Part shown: positions 62,978 to 64,000 of the stretch, piece by piece | Position numbering within the stretch: the first letter of the stretch is position 1 | Layout: every line of letters starts with the position of its first letter | Translations under genes and position numbers: made by a program | Notes under the pieces: generated by a model | Told to the model about the DNA's origin: nothing | Database searches by the model: none | Seen by the model: only the letters and a program-made list of their open reading frames with translations | From: Microbacterium aurantiacum | Lineage (GTDB): Bacteria; Actinomycetota; Actinomycetes; Actinomycetales; Microbacteriaceae | Direction of reading: 5' to 3' | DNA length: 64,000 bases | NCBI RefSeq assembly: GCF_002872075.1 | Contig: NZ_PGGU01000016.1 | Span: forward strand, 124,001 to 188,000

Positions 62978-64000
62978 ATGAATTCGGCAGAGACGAGAGC
63001 GCCTCGGCGTGCCCGTCTCGGCGTCGACCTCGCACTCCTCGCCCTGGTGGGCGTGATGCTCGTCGCCGCCATCGGCGCCGGCGGAGTCACTCTGTACCAG
63101 CAGTTCTACGGTCCTTCGGCCTTCGTCGCGCGCTACCTCGACCTCCTCTCGTCCGGGCGCGCCGCCGATGCGCTGCACGTGCCGGGTGTCGCCCTCGATC
63201 GCGAGACGCTGGCGACGGCCGGGATCGACGCGACGGCATCCGAGGCGCTGCTGCGCCAGACGGCGCTCGCTCCTCTCACCGACGTCGAGATCGACTCGGA
63301 GAAGACCGTCGACGGAGCGACGTCGGTCACCGTGTCGTACCGGGCCGGCAAGCACGAGGGATCGACCACGTTCGCCGTCGAGCAGGACGGCTGGGTGGGC
63401 GTCACCCCGAACTGGCGGTTCTCGACCAGCCCGCTGGCCGCGATCGAGCTCACCGTGCGCGGTGCCGACCAGTTCGCCGTGAACGGCTTCGAGGTCGACC
63501 GGCGCCAGGTCTCCGCAGCGGGTACGGAGGCCGCCCCGCTCGATCCGCTCCCCCTTCTCGTGTTCACACCCGGCCTGTACTCGGTCACCGTCGACACGGC
63601 GATCTCGACATCCGCAGGCGTCAGCGTGCTCGCGGACGCCCCCCTGGCGACGACGCCCGTCGACCTGCAGACCGAGCCGACCGAGGAGTTCGTCGCGGTG
63701 GTGCAGAAACGAGTCGAGGAGTTCCTCGTCGAATGCACCGCACAGGAGGTGCTGCAGCCGACGGCCTGCCCGTTCGGCATGGAGGTCGCGAACCGGATCG
63801 CGTCCGCGCCGAAGTGGTCGATCACCACGCAGCCGGTGGTCACGGTCGCCCCGGACGGCGCGCACTGGATGATCCCCGCGGCCGACGCCGTCGCCCACAT
63901 CGACGTCGACGTCAAGTCGCTCTTCGACGGCTCGGTCAGCCCGATCTCGGAGGACGTGCCCTTCCAGGTGAACGGCACGATCGTGATCCTGCCCGACGGG
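62978..64000 (+). CDS. Membrane-anchored extracytoplasmic protein, cut by window end
   Basis: 341 codons are open to the last base, so the C-terminus is missing. A short basic N-terminus leads into one transmembrane helix (VDLALLALVGVMLVAAIGAGGVTLYQQF, about 16-43). A long, mostly beta-rich external region follows, with a Cys pair (FLVECTAQEVLQPTACPFGMEV). The first 80 external residues (YLDLLSSGRAADALHV) have the look of an NTF2-like/DUF4878 domain. No family is assigned with certainty. It appears leaderless and is divergent from the helicase gene. Confidence 0.75.
   Translation, partial: MNSAETRAPRRARLGVDLALLALVGVMLVAAIGAGGVTLYQQFYGPSAFVARYLDLLSSGRAADALHVPGVALDRETLATAGIDATASEALLRQTALAPLTDVEIDSEKTVDGATSVTVSYRAGKHEGSTTFAVEQDGWVGVTPNWRFSTSPLAAIELTVRGADQFAVNGFEVDRRQVSAAGTEAAPLDPLPLLVFTPGLYSVTVDTAISTSAGVSVLADAPLATTPVDLQTEPTEEFVAVVQKRVEEFLVECTAQEVLQPTACPFGMEVANRIASAPKWSITTQPVVTVAPDGAHWMIPAADAVAHIDVDVKSLFDGSVSPISEDVPFQVNGTIVILPDG

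Overview
The window is a stretch of bacterial chromosome with very high G+C (roughly 70 % by eye), dense coding and short intergenic gaps. The gene content points to an actinobacterium, most likely Microbacteriaceae and close to Microbacterium. The evidence is HspR/HAIR control of dnaK-grpE-dnaJ, a DUF222-HNH gene, an actinobacterial ferredoxin-type sulfite reductase next to APS reductase and CysDN, a DtxR/IdeR-like iron box, and many leaderless genes behind a TANNNT box. There is no prophage, insertion sequence, CRISPR array or rRNA. The only RNA gene found is a tRNA-Gly(CCC). No gap longer than 300 bases lacks a gene.

Layout. 1-6.2 kb: a Pr6Pr-type membrane protein, an exported flavin amine oxidase whose domain order looks circularly permuted, then the heat-shock operon dnaK-grpE-dnaJ-hspR on the minus strand behind a promoter flanked by two HAIR operators. 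6.2-9.8 kb: DUF222-HNH protein, GrpB-family protein, NUDIX hydrolase, and a divergent NTF2-like/HxlR pair. 9.8-21.9 kb: sirohydrochlorin chelatase, then an eleven-gene plus-strand sulfate-assimilation cluster: sulfite reductase, cysH, cysD, cysN, an SsuABC-like transporter, cobA, fprA, fdxA and a thioredoxin-reductase-like flavoprotein. It joins sulfate activation and reduction, siroheme synthesis and the electron supply for sulfite reductase.

21.9-37.2 kb is a patchwork of regulator/target pairs: lipoprotein, DUF3817, AraC, MFS exporter, a RIO-type kinase behind a candidate leader peptide, MarR/FAD-monooxygenase, a TOPRIM protein, an Atg22-like transporter, MMPL/TetR, two divergent histidine-rich MarR-like proteins, GNAT, a proline-rich membrane protein, dcd and the tRNA. 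37.2-51.2 kb is transport: winged-helix regulator/ABC exporter, amt with a GlnR-like box, a ROK-regulated alpha-galactosidase with a sugar ABC transporter, and a PadR-DUF1048-ABC efflux operon.

51.2-64 kb: ppsA with its regulator ppsR, an MDR-type oxidoreductase, an APC permease with a small acidic protein, ogt, corA, an exported S12 beta-lactamase homologue with a degenerate SxxK motif, DUF2470 plus heme oxygenase under a DtxR-like box, a Pif1/RecD-like helicase, and a membrane-anchored protein cut by the window end.

Features that cross gene boundaries: (i) about a dozen genes start exactly six or seven bases after a TANNNT box, so they are probably leaderless; (ii) the hexamer GGATGC/GCATCC is clearly over-represented and forms the arms of some terminators; (iii) convergent gene pairs are separated by long hairpins without obvious U tracts, one family of which exists as two near-identical 61-bp copies. 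All functional names are inferred from recognisable motifs; no database search was run.
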